In this document: positions 44,114 to 55,681 of the stretch, one piece after another
How the letters are laid out: every line of letters starts with the position of its first letter
Numbering within the stretch: the first letter of the stretch is position 1
Assembly: GCA_018417955.1 (NCBI GenBank)
Contig: JACTVC010000011.1
Location: 556,262 to 620,261, forward strand
DNA from: Laccaria trichodermophora
Lineage: Eukaryota > Basidiomycota > Agaricomycetes > Agaricales > Hydnangiaceae
DNA: 64,000 nucleotides
Direction of reading: 5' to 3'
Notes under the pieces: model-generated
What the model was told of the DNA's origin: nothing
The model's input: only the letters and a program-made list of their open reading frames with translations
Databases searched by the model: none
Position numbers and translations under genes: made by a program

Positions 44114-44427
44114 TTATCTCAGCTTATCTCCCATACCTCTATCCCACGATTTGACAACTAAGTAATGATCCCACACCGCTCCCCACTGTGAAACAACTGG
44201 ACAGGAACTTTGGTCCCATTCTGCGCAAGTAAATATAAAATAGGTTCAAGTCAAAAACCCAACTGAATCCATAGATAAGACGGACCAATGCTGACTACGG
44301 CATGATATCTTAGGTTTTTTTTTAGATTCTAGCGCTGAACCTGATGACATGCGTGGTCTTGAAGCTTATCTTCATGCGAACAGCTTCTCCTATGTATATA
44401 AGTGAGCCAAGGTTTCTTACGAGATAA
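44114..44427 (+). promoter_or_regulatory. Cluster of five GATA sites in the ammonium transporter promoter
   Basis: Five AGATAA/TTATCT motifs lie at 44114-44119, 44124-44129, 44273-44278, 44366-44371 and 44422-44427, all within 350 bases of the start codon. Fungal GATA activators of the AreA/Nit2/Gln3 type bind this core and activate ammonium transporter genes when preferred nitrogen is scarce. The density and position support nitrogen-regulated expression, which remains inference. A TATA-like TATGTATATAAG lies at about 44391-44402. Confidence 0.7.
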
Positions 44428-44460
44428 GCTTCTCCCACCTCCTCTTTTCCCCCGCCAACA

Positions 44461-46396
44461 ATGGTGAACGTCACTTACGACGCATGTGAGTTTGCCCCCC
44501 ACCGTGACTGAACAGTTTTCCGACTAACGAACCTCAACTCCATTAGCTGCGTCTTTAATCGTTACTGATAATGGCACTCCTAACCTTTACAACCCCGGAG
44601 ACATCGCTTGGGTGCTGGCATCGACCGCGCTCGTATGGATCATGATTCCCGGTGTTGGCTACTTCTATTCTGGGCTCTTAAGGTATACGCCTTAGACAAG
44701 GACAACTAAAATGATAATGATTGTTTCCAGGCGAAAGAACGCGCTCTCTATGATCTACCTCAGCATGATGACATTAGCTGTCGTCTCTTTCCAAGTGAAC
44801 ACATTTACTTCACCTTTCTCCTACTGCGCTAATTACAATACATAATAGTGGTTCTTCTGGGGATTTTCTTTGACATTCAGTGGTACGGCAAGCAGGTTCA
44901 TCGGCGATCTTAGTGAGTATTCCATGTTGAACTTTTTTGTTCTGGAGGGGTTAACGCGGTTTCGACGAAAAAGAAAACTTCGGTTTGAAAGGCGTGCTAG
45001 GCGAACCATCAATAGGTAGCGCGCGTATACCCTCTATCGTCTTCTGCGTGTACCAGCTCATGTTCGCGGCTATCACGTAAGTAGAAAATATATCTATCCG
45101 GGATCCTACTCATGACTTGTCGCAGGCCTATGATCGCGGTGGGTGGTTTCGCTGAGAGGGGCGCTCTTGGACCTATCATCGTATTTGTCTTCATCTGGTC
45201 TACCATTGTGTACGACCCGATTGCTTGCTGGACGTGGAACTCCAACGGCTGGGTGTTTGTTCTAGGTGGTCTCGATTTCGCAGGAGGAACACCTGTCCAC
45301 ATTTCTTCCGGAACTGCCGCCCTCGCAATCTCTGTTTACCTCGGAAAACGTCGTGGATACGGTACTGAGGCACTTGCGTACAAACCTCACAATGTCTCCT
45401 ATGTCGTTATGGGCACTATCTTCCTCTGGTTCGGTTGGTTCGGTAAGCTATTTTTGGTATTGATTTAAGTTATTTGGGCTGAATTATTGTCCAATGCCAG
45501 GCTTCAACGGCGGTTCAGCGCTTGCCGCTAACCTGAGAGCCGCCCAGGCTTGCATAGTCACCAACCTCGCTGCCAGTGTCGGAGGTCTCACCTGGATGCT
45601 CTGGGTCGGTGATCAAGCCTTTGGCAAATCTCTTCTCTTCTAAATTTTATACTCTTAACTAGGACTATCGTATTGAGAAGAAGTGGTCTGCCATTGGCTT
45701 TTGTTCCGGCGCCGTTGCTGGCCTTGTAGCTATCACCCCTGGATCTGGGTTTGTGGGGTCGCGTAAGTGTCTCTAAGTTGCCATTTCATCCCGCTCACAG
45801 TTATACATAGCCGCTGCGGTCCTATTCGGTGTCGCGGCCGGCACTGTATGCAATTTCGCCACTCAACTAAAATTTCTCGTTGGATACGACGACGCACTAG
45901 ATGTTGGTATCATTTCATTCCATTTTGTATATCACTGATCACTTGCACAGATTTTCGCCTGTCATGCTATTGGTGGTGTCGTCGGCAACATTCTAACTGC
46001 ACTCTTCGCACAACGTAGCGTGGCTGGATTTGATGGCATTACCGTAATTCCGGGCGGTTGGCTTGACCGTCACTGGGTACAATTGGCCATCCATCTCGCC
46101 GATTCGTCTACAGGCATCGCCTACTCATTCGTCGTCACCGTAAGCTTTCCTTTGTCAAATTTTGGAGCGATCCTAACACGGTTTAGACCATCATACTCTG
46201 GGTCATGCACTATATCCCAGGCCTGCGGATGAAGGTGTCCGAGGAGACCGAGATTGTTGGCATCGACGAGTGCGAGATGGGAGAATTCGCGTACGACTAT
46301 GTCGGTCTCGAGACCGAGCTCAAGCCCTCCTTCTCCCGTCCACTTGCTGATACCAGGGAGCCTGATCATGGTAGCTACAGCAAGGAGAACGTTTGA
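44461..46396 (+). CDS. Ammonium transporter (Amt/Mep family)
   Basis: A plasma-membrane ammonium channel/transporter of the Amt/Mep/Rh superfamily. It starts MVNVTYDA at 44461 (44461..44485, then a spliced second exon from 44547) with several short introns. Eleven-helix signatures are visible: GDIAWVLASTALVWIMIPGV, FYSGLLRRKNALSM, QWFFWGFSLTFS, ERGALGPIIVFVFIWS and GGLDFAGGTPVHISSGTAAL, which carries the first twin His. WFGWFGFNGGSALAANLRA follows, then IFACHAIGGVVGN with the second pore His. The C-terminal cytosolic tail (EIVGIDECEMGEFAYDYV) matches the conserved regulatory tail of Mep proteins. Family length and motifs look complete. Whether it is a high-affinity Mep2-like sensor cannot be decided here. 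Confidence 0.95.
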
Positions 46397-47138
46397 TTTC
46401 AAATCGTCTCTTTAGCACGTGCATTACCATTTGTTCGAATGCCTGATGACAGCCAGATAGGCTAACAACCACAGTAGTATTCTCTTGTGTATTGCGAGGA
46501 TTTTTCGTAGCTTCAATTTGGCCCTATGGATTATATCTTTGCAACCGTCACTTCCAAAATTTTGATATTGCACGTATAGATGTAGACTCTATGTTGTTCA
46601 TATTCCAAAACACACACTCCTTTGCGGTTACACAGTCTTTACTTGGAATTCCACCTAGATTCGTCACTTCGTGCCTATGTCAATAATTTGTCCTGCCGCG
46701 ATAAGCAATCCAATTTATAATTAGATCTTCTATTGAGGTACACAGATACCATTGAACTGTATTCAGCTGTCAGGAACATTCGCTATCAGGTGCTGTCCAT
46801 TTATGCAAATCTGTGTCCCCCGCTTGGTCCCCCGCTTTGATAGGCATACGCACACAGGTACACACTAGCTCATATTATCTCTATGGGAATGTCCTCAAAG
46901 ATTTCTCTCCGTACGGCGTGAAGGGAAACGTCTGGAAACGTCTGAGAACGTCCGCCTCAAAGATATCATTGGTATCTACTGGAAGTCAGGCACTCAAACT
47001 AGATGATCTCACTGGGGAAAACTTTCTTCGTTCAAGTTTTCTTATCAGCTGGAGCGTGACTAGGAATTTGTGATTACCAGTGAGTGCACCGCGTTCAATG
47101 AGAAGATTGAGAATTTCCCTTGATTTTATTATATAAGT
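46397..47138. other. Intergenic region downstream of the ammonium transporter
   Basis: Some 740 bases holding the 3' UTR and terminator of the transporter and then unassigned sequence. I see no gene or clear repeat before the mobile element that begins at 47139. Confidence 0.4.
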
Positions 47139-47871
47139 GGGTGACTTTCCGTAACTCAAATCTATAAAAGCGAATAAATCTGACCCTTATCGGAGCTTGA
47201 AACGAGAACTTCACACGAGAGTTTGTTGGAGTGAATAAACCGTAACGCCAATTGATTAGATTCAATTAGATTTGTTTGCTAGCCGTGAATCAACTCACTT
47301 CCCTCCCATCTGCGCGACTTTGAGGTCAAGCAGGCCCATGGGTGGGTGAATCTAGTTGATACTAAAGCCACTCAGCCAGAAAGCTACGCCACACAACGAA
47401 TGAAGCCCAGAAAATGTCAAAATGAGCTGTAAAGGGCCATAGTTCAGCAAGTTGGGTGGTGAAAAGAGTGTTTGAGAGGGAAAATCATGTTCAGAGAGGG
47501 AAACTTGTAGCCACAATACATTAGTAGTGCTAACGAACTCTGTAGAGGTATAAACTCAAAACCAGAGAGGGCAGAATGTCCTCAGTCATAGGAGAGTGGT
47601 GAGGATTGGCCCGATGAGGGAGAGATGACTAAGCCGAGGTGGGAAGAAAACGCCCCCAGGAAGGAAAGGTTTCCTCTTGGCAGGGTTTATTCGAGCGTTT
47701 GAAATCTGTTCGAGGGGGTCAGACCCTATGAACAGATTAAGGTTTATAGAAGGTCGTCAACCAGGGCGCCCATCAACATTGAACCCTTCGTAGACACGGC
47801 ATCTCGGCTGAGGACCCTAGATCTCGTCGATTTATTTAAATCTAGAGAATTTGTGTTACGGAAAGTCACCC
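47139..47871. mobile_element. Non-autonomous DNA transposon (733 bp) with GGGTGACTTTCCGTAAC termini
   Basis: The two ends are inverted repeats identical over GGGTGACTTTCCGTAAC (17 bases), followed by one mismatch and CAAAT. A candidate 3 bp duplication AGT flanks them (47136-47138 and 47872-47874). The interior has no transposase ORF. It contains GAGAGGGAAA-like reiterations and a short inverted pair around GTTCGAGGGGGTCAGACCC. The superfamily is undetermined; a 3 bp duplication would suit PIF/Harbinger or CACTA, but the termini match neither well. Confidence 0.75.
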
Positions 47872-48206
47872 AGTGAGAGGTATTGCCAAAAAAAGAGAAT
47901 ATTTCGTTTTGATTTCGTTCGAGATAACTCTGAGTCAGATCAGAGTCGAGGAGATGTATACCGTGATCAATTCAGGGAATTTCGCAGTCTTATGGATGTC
48001 TGCTGCTTACACGATACAGTTTATCGATAAATGAGCCAGAAGTTCATTCTGCTCACTATGAAGGAGGTCATTCTGCCAACGGAATTGGATCAAGATTCAA
48101 AACGTTAGGGAGTGCACAAGTCTTTGCATTGCTCATGATTGCCATCGTCATCGCGGGATTCGCCGATGATACCTGTGGTCAAGTTTCACAACCTCAGTCT
48201 GTCGAC

Positions 48207-49242
48207 ATGAATGACACCGAAACACAAGAAATATCCAGACCTGACATTCCAGCTGCGCTCAGAAGACCGAACCCAGTCTTTGAAGGTCAAAACGGTTTCG
48301 AAAGCGATTTTCATGACGAAGAGATCGATGATGCACACCTACAAGAAGCCCTCGAGCGACACCGCCTTGCTCAGTACATTTTAACGCAGAAGGATCGTCC
48401 TATTCCTACGTAGGTGCTGTATCTCCCAAATTCGCTGGAGGTACCTGGCTGTACGAATAACCCAGCATCGAAGAAATGAAGGCGTATTTGGAGAAACCAG
48501 AAAATTCTGCATCAGTCAAGGAAGAGATTCAAGCTTTGAAGGAAGAACATCTTGAGGATCTAGATCGTCTCTACGCTGCCCACGCCGGAGAATATACACA
48601 AGAAGTTCTAGACTTATATCACTCTAAAGACGACGTGCTCCCTGCTTCGGATTTAGCCTCTCAAGATCCTGACAATATAGAAATATATGAAAAATTAGAT
48701 GTAAGCCCTTTCATATTGTTACTTCTGTTTCTGACCACCCTGAGCGTTTACCTGAGATTTGATGAGCTCTAACCACCTTTCACAGGAATATTATGAGGAA
48801 TTTCGACAAAACCATCTCTTTCAATCACTTTGGGATACAGATTACACCGTAATGCGACACACATATCTTTCTCGTCTCTTGCCCCTCGAAAGAAAGCGCC
48901 GCGAACTTGAAAAAGAGGAAGAAGAGGCCAAGAGACGCAGGGATGCCATGTTCCCCTTGTCCGCAGCCGACTTTGCAACAAAGCCATCAGATGTGCAATT
49001 GAGAGCAGCGAGGTTTTTGACTGCAGATTCAGCGAAGCAGGAAAAGATGCTATCTGAGTTTGGCTGGGCTTGGAGGCAGGTAGAACCGCTGAAAGCTGAA
49101 TTTGCTTCGAATGTAGGTAGCCATCTTGTATCGTTCGGCGTCTCAACTGACCAGAAGGATTTTGACACAGGATAGTTTTGCAGCTGAAATTCGAGCGATG
49201 ATTATTAGTGAACAAGAGGTGCGAGATCCGAGAAGGAAGTAG
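48207..49242 (+). CDS. Hypothetical acidic, helical protein (278 aa)
   Basis: I do not recognise this protein. The model join(48207..48409, 48466..48700, 48786..49112, 49171..49242) has GT-AG introns and an exact 279 codons including stop. It starts MNDTETQEISRPD; an in-frame ATG at 48135 would add a short hydrophobic leader (MIAIVIAGFADD). The sequence is rich in Glu, Lys and Ala with no Cys cluster or membrane helix. A heptad-like stretch (LERKRRELEKEEEEAKRRRD) suggests a coiled coil. It ends VRDPRRK. DPH4 starts 104 bases downstream on the same strand, so the two may share a promoter region, but there is no sign of functional linkage. Confidence 0.72.
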
Positions 49243-49346
49243 TCAGCTTGTTCTACTACGTGCTTCATGTCGTTTTTTAGTCGGAAACTGTGGCTGTGCC
49301 CTGTTCTCTGTGTAAGTTCATCTAAGCGATCCCTGTTTGTTAAAAA

Positions 49347-49802
49347 ATGGCGTTCCCTAAGCAATTCGTGAACTTTTACGACCTCTTATCACTACCAGCA
49401 GATGCAACCTTGACCGAGATAAAGTCAGCTTACCGTCGAACTTTACTCAACTGCCATCCAGACAAGCAGAAGGGCTCTCTGCCATCCGAGTCGACCCCCG
49501 ACATCGATATCGCTGTGATCAAAGATGCATATCTCACGCTCTCAACACCCCACTTGCGAAAACAATACGATTCAAAATTTAAGATCCACACTGTTCTCGT
49601 AGGACCTAGGCCAGCGCAAGTTGTCTCTCTGGATGAGTTTGAGGAAGAGGATGAGGGGGGTTTGTGGCGTTACCCGTGTCGCTGTGGTGGAGTTTATCGA
49701 GTAACGATGTCGTTAATGGAAAGCGGAGAGCATCTCATTGGGTGCGGTAGCTGTTCAGAGGTGGTTTGGGCTGGGTACGAGCTTCAGGACGACGACGGAT
49801 GA
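49347..49802 (+). CDS. DPH4: Diphthamide biosynthesis protein 4 (J-domain plus CSL zinc finger)
   Basis: Dph4/Jjj3 is an iron-binding J-protein that supports the first step of diphthamide formation on translation elongation factor 2. This single-exon, 151-residue protein has the J-domain at residues ~9-78 (FYDLLSLPADATLTEIKSAY, the HPD tripeptide in CHPDKQ, and LSTPHLRKQYDSK). A CSL-type zinc finger follows at ~105-145 with two Cys pairs, CRCGG and CGSCSEVVW. The length and domain order match the family, and all four zinc Cys are present. The ATG at 49347 (AAAAAATGGCG context) gives the complete J-domain. The gene converges on the Uds1-domain gene, with 330 bases between stops. Confidence 0.94.
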   Translation: MAFPKQFVNFYDLLSLPADATLTEIKSAYRRTLLNCHPDKQKGSLPSESTPDIDIAVIKDAYLTLSTPHLRKQYDSKFKIHTVLVGPRPAQVVSLDEFEEEDEGGLWRYPCRCGGVYRVTMSLMESGEHLIGCGSCSEVVWAGYELQDDDG

Positions 49803-50132
49803 GGGCGAAAGGCATTGGTGTTCAACGTTCAACGTTTGTCCTGTTGAAATTTGTAATGATCGACGAATTCATTCTGTACCAGGTTATCTTATCTCCCAGC
49901 AACACAAGCATGTTCAGGAGGTTGAGGAAGCCGAACCTCTACTCTTAAGCTTGCCTTCTATGGGCCAGACTCGACCCGCACCCACCGCAATACAAACAAA
50001 ATTCAAATATGGATGCAAGAGTAGATACAGGCTATGCGTAGTGTGGAGGTATAAGATAGGGGTATGGTGTGATATGCTAAAAAGAAGACGGATATACAAT
50101 ACAAAGCCCACCAGATCCAGAGTACCCAAGAT

Positions 50133-53057
50133 TTACTTTTTGACCGCCCGAAGCTGCGCACGAAGATTCCCATTCTCCGTCTGCATCGAGTTCAGTTCAT
50201 CGAGCAACGCGATGCGCTGCGACTGCTCCGACGACCTCATTGCATCCACTTCGTCTTGCGCAAGCTCCAGAGCTTTGCGACACTCGGACAGTTGAGCCTC
50301 CAGTTGTTTTCTGACCATCTCTGGCGCAGATGCTGCTTCTTCCGCAAGTGTGAGGGTGCGTGCGCTGAGGGTATTATTGGCTGCAGTGAGTTGGCGGCAT
50401 TCCTCTGCTTGCTCCGCAGCAAGCATTTCAACGTCGCGTTTTTCAGCTGCAATGCGTTCAATTGTGTCATGCAGTATTTGCAACTCCTCCTGCCTATAAA
50501 TTCCAGGAGCTTAGGAAAGAAAAAAGAAAGAAAAACATCGTTCTTACATTGCAGCCTGTCGAGCAGCCATAGACATATTACGTTCCTCCAGAATTCTGAC
50601 TTGTTTCTGGTAAGTCTCCAAAGCAGTATTCCCGTCTTGAGCCAGCTTCTGCGCTCTTTCAGCGTTCTTTTTGAGGAGGTCGTGGGCTTGGGCGAAACGG
50701 ATCAGGCGTTCGATTAATGCACGATCATCCGCAATGAGAGCCTGTACCCGCGCAACAAATGCCTCCACCGTAAACGTGCCACCCCCAACCTTGGGTGATC
50801 CAGGCGTTTGACGACTATCGTACAACGATTTGAGCGACCGAACATCGAGGTCCGACAAGGAAGTAATGACCCCATTCCCATTTGTACCTCCTGGTGTACC
50901 AGGTGTTGGGGAGCCAGTTCGATAAGATCTCTGGCCATTGCCGCTAAACTTGGCCGCGCGGGCTTCGGGAGAGGGAAGGATCTGCCAAACTGGCAAAAGG
51001 GCCGCGATGACCATCCCGACATCAGTGTCTCCCGCTGAGTCTGACGGGAAAGCCGACGCTGGTGTTGGAGGTGATCGCAACATTGCCAAGTCAGCCTAGT
51101 CGGTAGTTGTGAGTGTTTCGTCAATCCATCCGACAGAATAGCATGTACCTTGACCCTGCTTTCGAGCGATGCAGTTTCCCTCTTCGCAGCGTCTCTCTCC
51201 CGACGAGCATCTTCAACCTCACGAGCCAAAAGTTCTCGCTTGTCGAACCCACTCCGAATGTCATCCTCCAGTCTCCTGCGACTCAGCTCCCATTCAGCTT
51301 CGACTCTTGAATGTGCCTCCAACTTCTTATGAATACCCTCCAAGTGTGTCCCGATAGATTCCAAAAGTCCTTGCAATGATGAGTCCCGAGAGAACAGCAC
51401 AATCCCATGATGAGCCATCATCGACCGCAGTGCTTTCCGACTCGCCTCGAGCTCCTCATTTGCCTGGTGTAAGATATCCTCGTCATCCTCTCTCAGACGA
51501 TCCATTTCACTGTGCATTTTTTTCAAATCCTCCTCTTTCTCCTTTTCCAACCGCGTCCTCTCTTGATCCCAAGCCTTCCGTTCAGCTTCCCAAATCGCAC
51601 GCAATTCTTGAATTTCTACATCCTTCTCTTCAAGTTGCTGCCGATTACTTTTTCTGATTTCCTCCAACATTTTCTCGGCACCCGGCGCTAGCCTTTTCCC
51701 TGTTTCTAGCTCCTGCAGTTGGGCGCGTTCCTCCTCCCACATCCTTTTCTCCTCTAACAATTGCTGTACCTCGAAGTCAAGCCCCTCCAGCCGGGGAAGT
51801 TCTTTCTCAAGTGCTGATATGGTATCCTCCGCATTCTGCAGCTCCAGCCCCATCATGGTCTCCACTTCCTGTTTATCGAGCTGTAGAAGTGACAACTCAC
51901 GCGCCATTTCCGCCTGCTTCTTGCCCGCTGCAGTTAACGACTCCGTTACAGCCTTCAGCTTCTCCTCCAATGATGATATTTCCGTTGCAGCAGCTTCTGG
52001 CGATAACTTTCGCCGGGGTATAACTGCATCCGCGTGCCCTGCGAACAAATGCGCGCCATCAAAGCGGGCCTGCGATGAGGTAGAAACTCCAGTCATAGAT
52101 GAAGTGGTAGGGCTCATGAGAGTGCTCCGATTTGACGAATCGTAACCAGAATCCTCGCTCGTATGACTTGGAGACATCTTCTTCTCCATGTTGCGAACCG
52201 AGATGCTAAGGACTCCGGCTCGATGCTCCAGCAGCTTTTTATTGATCTCGTTCGCACGATCGGACACACGCCAGTACTCCTTCTGAGCAGATTCAACCCT
52301 GCGGTTCGCAGCGTCTAGTTGTTCCTCCGTCTGTTTAGAGACTTTCTTGTGTGACGCGTTGACCTTGGAGAGGGATAAGGCTGCATCCCGAATTTTTGTC
52401 TCTAAACTGAGTTTTTTCCCCATAGCTCCTAGCCTTGAATTAAGAACTTGTTGTTCCTTTTGCAAAATCAACGAATGTCAGACTCGATAGAGTTCGGATA
52501 CAAACCTTCTTCAGCTCGTCGACCTCCTCCGCAGTCAAGACCTCGAAATCTCGACTGTCAACAACTGCTTCACTCGCCATGAGACTCATTAGAAGTTCGT
52601 CGCGAGTGTTTAAAGGGGCAGAAGTCCGTTTCCATTCTGTTTCCGACTTTCGCACTGATTTTCGGGAAGGCAAGCGGCTAGACGGGGATGATGAGGCCAC
52701 GGACGAGGGGGAGTTGGGTATCGTTTGCGTGCGCGTAGGGGATTGTTGGCTGCGTGGGGAGTAGATTCCAGAAGGTCCTCCTGACGACGGTGTAGATTGG
52801 AATGACGTGCTTCCAGTGTTGTCTTCGTCCGCGACTGACGTTGGAGGCGGAGGTCGTCTATCTTTCTTTAAAAACAGGGCGGCTGTGGGTTTCGTAGCAT
52901 CTACGGGTAACGCCTGTTGCGCCAGCGATGGCGATGAAGGAGGCCATGTTGGACCAGACTTTGCGAAGCTTAGAGGTGCGACTTGAGCGAGCTGTGGTAG
53001 TTCTTGAGGGGGTGATGAGGCCGTTGTGGCCCCAAGAAGCCTACGAACGCCGTTCAT
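50133..53057 (-). CDS. Uds1-domain (up-regulated during septation) coiled-coil protein
   Basis: A long coiled-coil protein with an Uds1 (up-regulated during septation) domain. S. pombe Uds1 is induced at septation and its mechanism is poorly known. The N-terminal ~150 residues are Ser/Pro-rich and disordered. The Uds1 domain (~155-290) carries RDELLMSLMASEAVVDSRDF, LTAEEVDELKKEQQVLNSRL and LSLETKIRDAALSLSKVNAS. A second disordered stretch (SEDSGYDSSNRS) is followed by ~450 residues of Glu/Arg/Leu heptads, interrupted by SDSAGDTDVGMVIAALLPVW, and a terminal coiled coil (QLEAQLSECRKALELAQDEV). The start at 53057 (MNGVRRLLGA) was chosen because an in-frame stop lies further upstream. Introns fall near 52450-52507, 51096-51150 and 50494-50545. 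It is divergently paired with MDM34. Confidence 0.88.
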
Positions 53058-53318
53058 ACGGTCCTGAAATCGCTGTCGTCGTCGTTGTCGTCGTAGACGG
53101 GAGGCTTTCGAGGAGATGACGCGCCTGTCTGTTGCCTTGAGGAGATCGTATGTAAACAGAACCTAACCCTAATCCATGGCCAAAACCAGACTGCCGAGAA
53201 CCCGCGTCTCTCAACGCGCGACCTCTCACACACGGAATGCTCAACATTTCTTGCTTCTCCCCTTCATAGCGACTCCCAGACTTCTGGACGACCCTCCTAC
53301 GACTTTGGACTACGCCGG
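53058..53318. promoter_or_regulatory. Divergent promoter of the Uds1-domain gene and MDM34
   Basis: Only 261 bases separate the two start codons, so regulatory sites must overlap. The segment contains CGTCGT trinucleotide reiterations near 53078-53095 and AACCTAACCCTAATCC at about 53160-53175. I see no TATA box. Confidence 0.5.
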
Positions 53319-55505
53319 ATGTCGTTCACGTTCAACTGGCCCCGTTTTTCTGACCAGTTTCATTACGATGCAATGCAGATGCTCAACACCGCTCTTAACA
53401 AGGGCAGCAAGCCGCCGATCATAGCGGACAAAATTGAGGTCGTAGAGTTGGAGATGGGAACTCAGGTCAGCAGCACACTCACGAAATTATCGACCACTCA
53501 GTCTCAGGAACATGCGTTTTAGCCACCAGAGTTGGAGATACGCGATATTGGTGACCTGACCGTCGATCAATTTCGAGGCATATTTCGCCTTACATATGCA
53601 GGAGATGCCCATCTGGTCCTCAAGACAAAAGTTCAGGTATCCTTTCGTCCTTTATTCACCTTGAAATATGGTTTACCATAGACATAACAGGCAAACCCGC
53701 TAAACCATAAGCAGCCCGACATCCACCTAATGGTGGGCTCAGGAGGTATGCTTGCAGCGAAGCAACCCCTCGTGGTTCCTATGCTTCTCCGTTTATCCCA
53801 TTTCCGGCTCAGCTCCTACGTCGTGCTTGTTGTATCCAAGCAGAAAGGGATCACACTTGTCTTCAAAACCGATCCCCTCCAAAATGTCGACATTAACAGT
53901 ACATTTGATTCAATCGCTGTCATTCAAAAATTTATACAGCGCGAGATCGAGGGACAGCTTCGACAGATGTTTCGAGAAGATCTCCCTGGCATTATTCATC
54001 GCCTTAGCCAACAATGGGTCAAAGCAAAAGTTGAAGCCCCATATTTATCCAAACATCCTCCTCCTCCAATCCCCCGTTCTACCCTGGACGCTATGTCCTC
54101 GTCATCTCCTGATCTTTCTTTCCATAGACTGGCGGGTTCCGATGTAGGTTTGCATCCACACCTCATGCGACAACAGTCCATGGCATCTCTCAGTTCTCGA
54201 CGTCCACGCTCCACCTCAGGAATGTCTGTGGCTGGCGCAAGCCGGCCATCACCGTCTTTGAAATCAACTCCCGTCGCTCCTCTAACTCCTGCGTCCGATC
54301 CCGTTTCTTTCCCTGACCTCGAGAACTTCGACCCCACGTATGGTCTGCGTCCCGAAGGGTTACCCACCAAAAGTGTATTCAGAGGCTTTAGCAGCCTTTT
54401 TTCGCCAAACAAGGGTTTGGCTGATTTAGCTGAAGAAATTAGCGAACCTGGTGACTATGGCGAGGAAGGTGGTTCGTTCGACTTTGTCGACTGGGAAGAT
54501 ACAATTCCAGGTGTCACACCACCTCAAAGTGTATGCGATGATCGTGATAGTTCGACGGAGTATGAGACTGTGCCAGCTGTTGGAGGAGGGACGGTTACAC
54601 GACCTAGAGTGTACCACTCACAGTCGGCCATACAACCAGCCCCTGGAATCGCGCCATCCAAATCTTTTTCTTCTATCCCCAACCGCCCTCGTCCGCAGAG
54701 GTCTGGCAAGGCTACCCCAAACTATCTTTCGCGTCACTCAGCTGCCTCGATAAATCCATCTTTCCCCGAGTACTTCGCTGGTCCAAGCAATTTGAGCAGG
54801 GGATTTTCTGCTGCCAGCTTACCAGGATCATCGTCTCAAACTCCGTACACAGAACAGTCGTCGCTACCCAGACGACCGCGTACACCCGACAGCATCGAAA
54901 CACCCAACTCGCAGTCGAGTAATGGCGTCTCACGCACCGTTTCTACTCCCCCAACAGAACGTCACGAAGATGACGGCCCAACTTACATGCGACGTCCAAC
55001 GTACGAACGTCGACTATCCATCTCATCTTCAAATCTAGAATTTCCATTTGGCTCACCTCCAAACCACCACTCATTAGATCCTGATCCAAAAATTGTCCTA
55101 CGACCGTCTCTCAATAATGCTTCCATACATCAACTATCCACCCTAAGCCATTCAAACCACACCCTATCCCCATACACCCGCTCATTGTCACATTTTACCG
55201 TCCGCAGTGTTCCACCACGCGGAGTTGGGCCATCAGGACTTTCTGCCTCCTTTGAGCGGCAGCCAGTCAAGGCCAAGAGGAAGCGAACATATCGGCTTGG
55301 CGGGAGGAAGCCCCCCCCTGAGTCCGTTCCTGTCGCTCCTACTGTCCCTGACTCGCCAGAACGAGCTTCGTCGCCGATTCCGCCATCCGAGTTCGACGAA
55401 TCAGATATGGATCGATATTTCCGTTCTTACGATGACCACAGTCGCCCGCCAAATATACGCCACTACCGCAGCCATCTACACCCATCTCAAACTTTAGCAT
55501 TTTAG
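53319..55505 (+). CDS. MDM34: ERMES complex subunit Mdm34 (SMP domain)
   Basis: Mdm34 is a mitochondrial outer-membrane-associated subunit of the ER-mitochondria encounter structure, which tethers the two organelles and moves phospholipids. The model join(53319..53465, 53523..53636, 53691..55505) gives 691 residues. The N-terminus [20 protein letters not shown] is diagnostic of the family. The SMP lipid-binding domain spans ~1-195 ([54 protein letters not shown]). The remaining ~500 residues are Ser/Pro-rich with an acidic patch ([12 protein letters not shown]) and a basic [14 protein letters not shown] that matches a conserved C-terminal block of fungal Mdm34. Nothing essential is missing. 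Confidence 0.96.
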
Positions 55506-55681
55506 CATAGTACTCCTACCCAATGTGCCTGTATATCAATCAACGTTGTAATTTTCTACACTTTACAGAACTGGAAGCATGTCAGCGCCAAGTGGCGGTG
55601 AACTGGTTTCAAAATCCTAAACCACAACGAGTGGTATCAGTAGAAATCACAGGTCAAAATGACCGTTGATACCCACATCCA

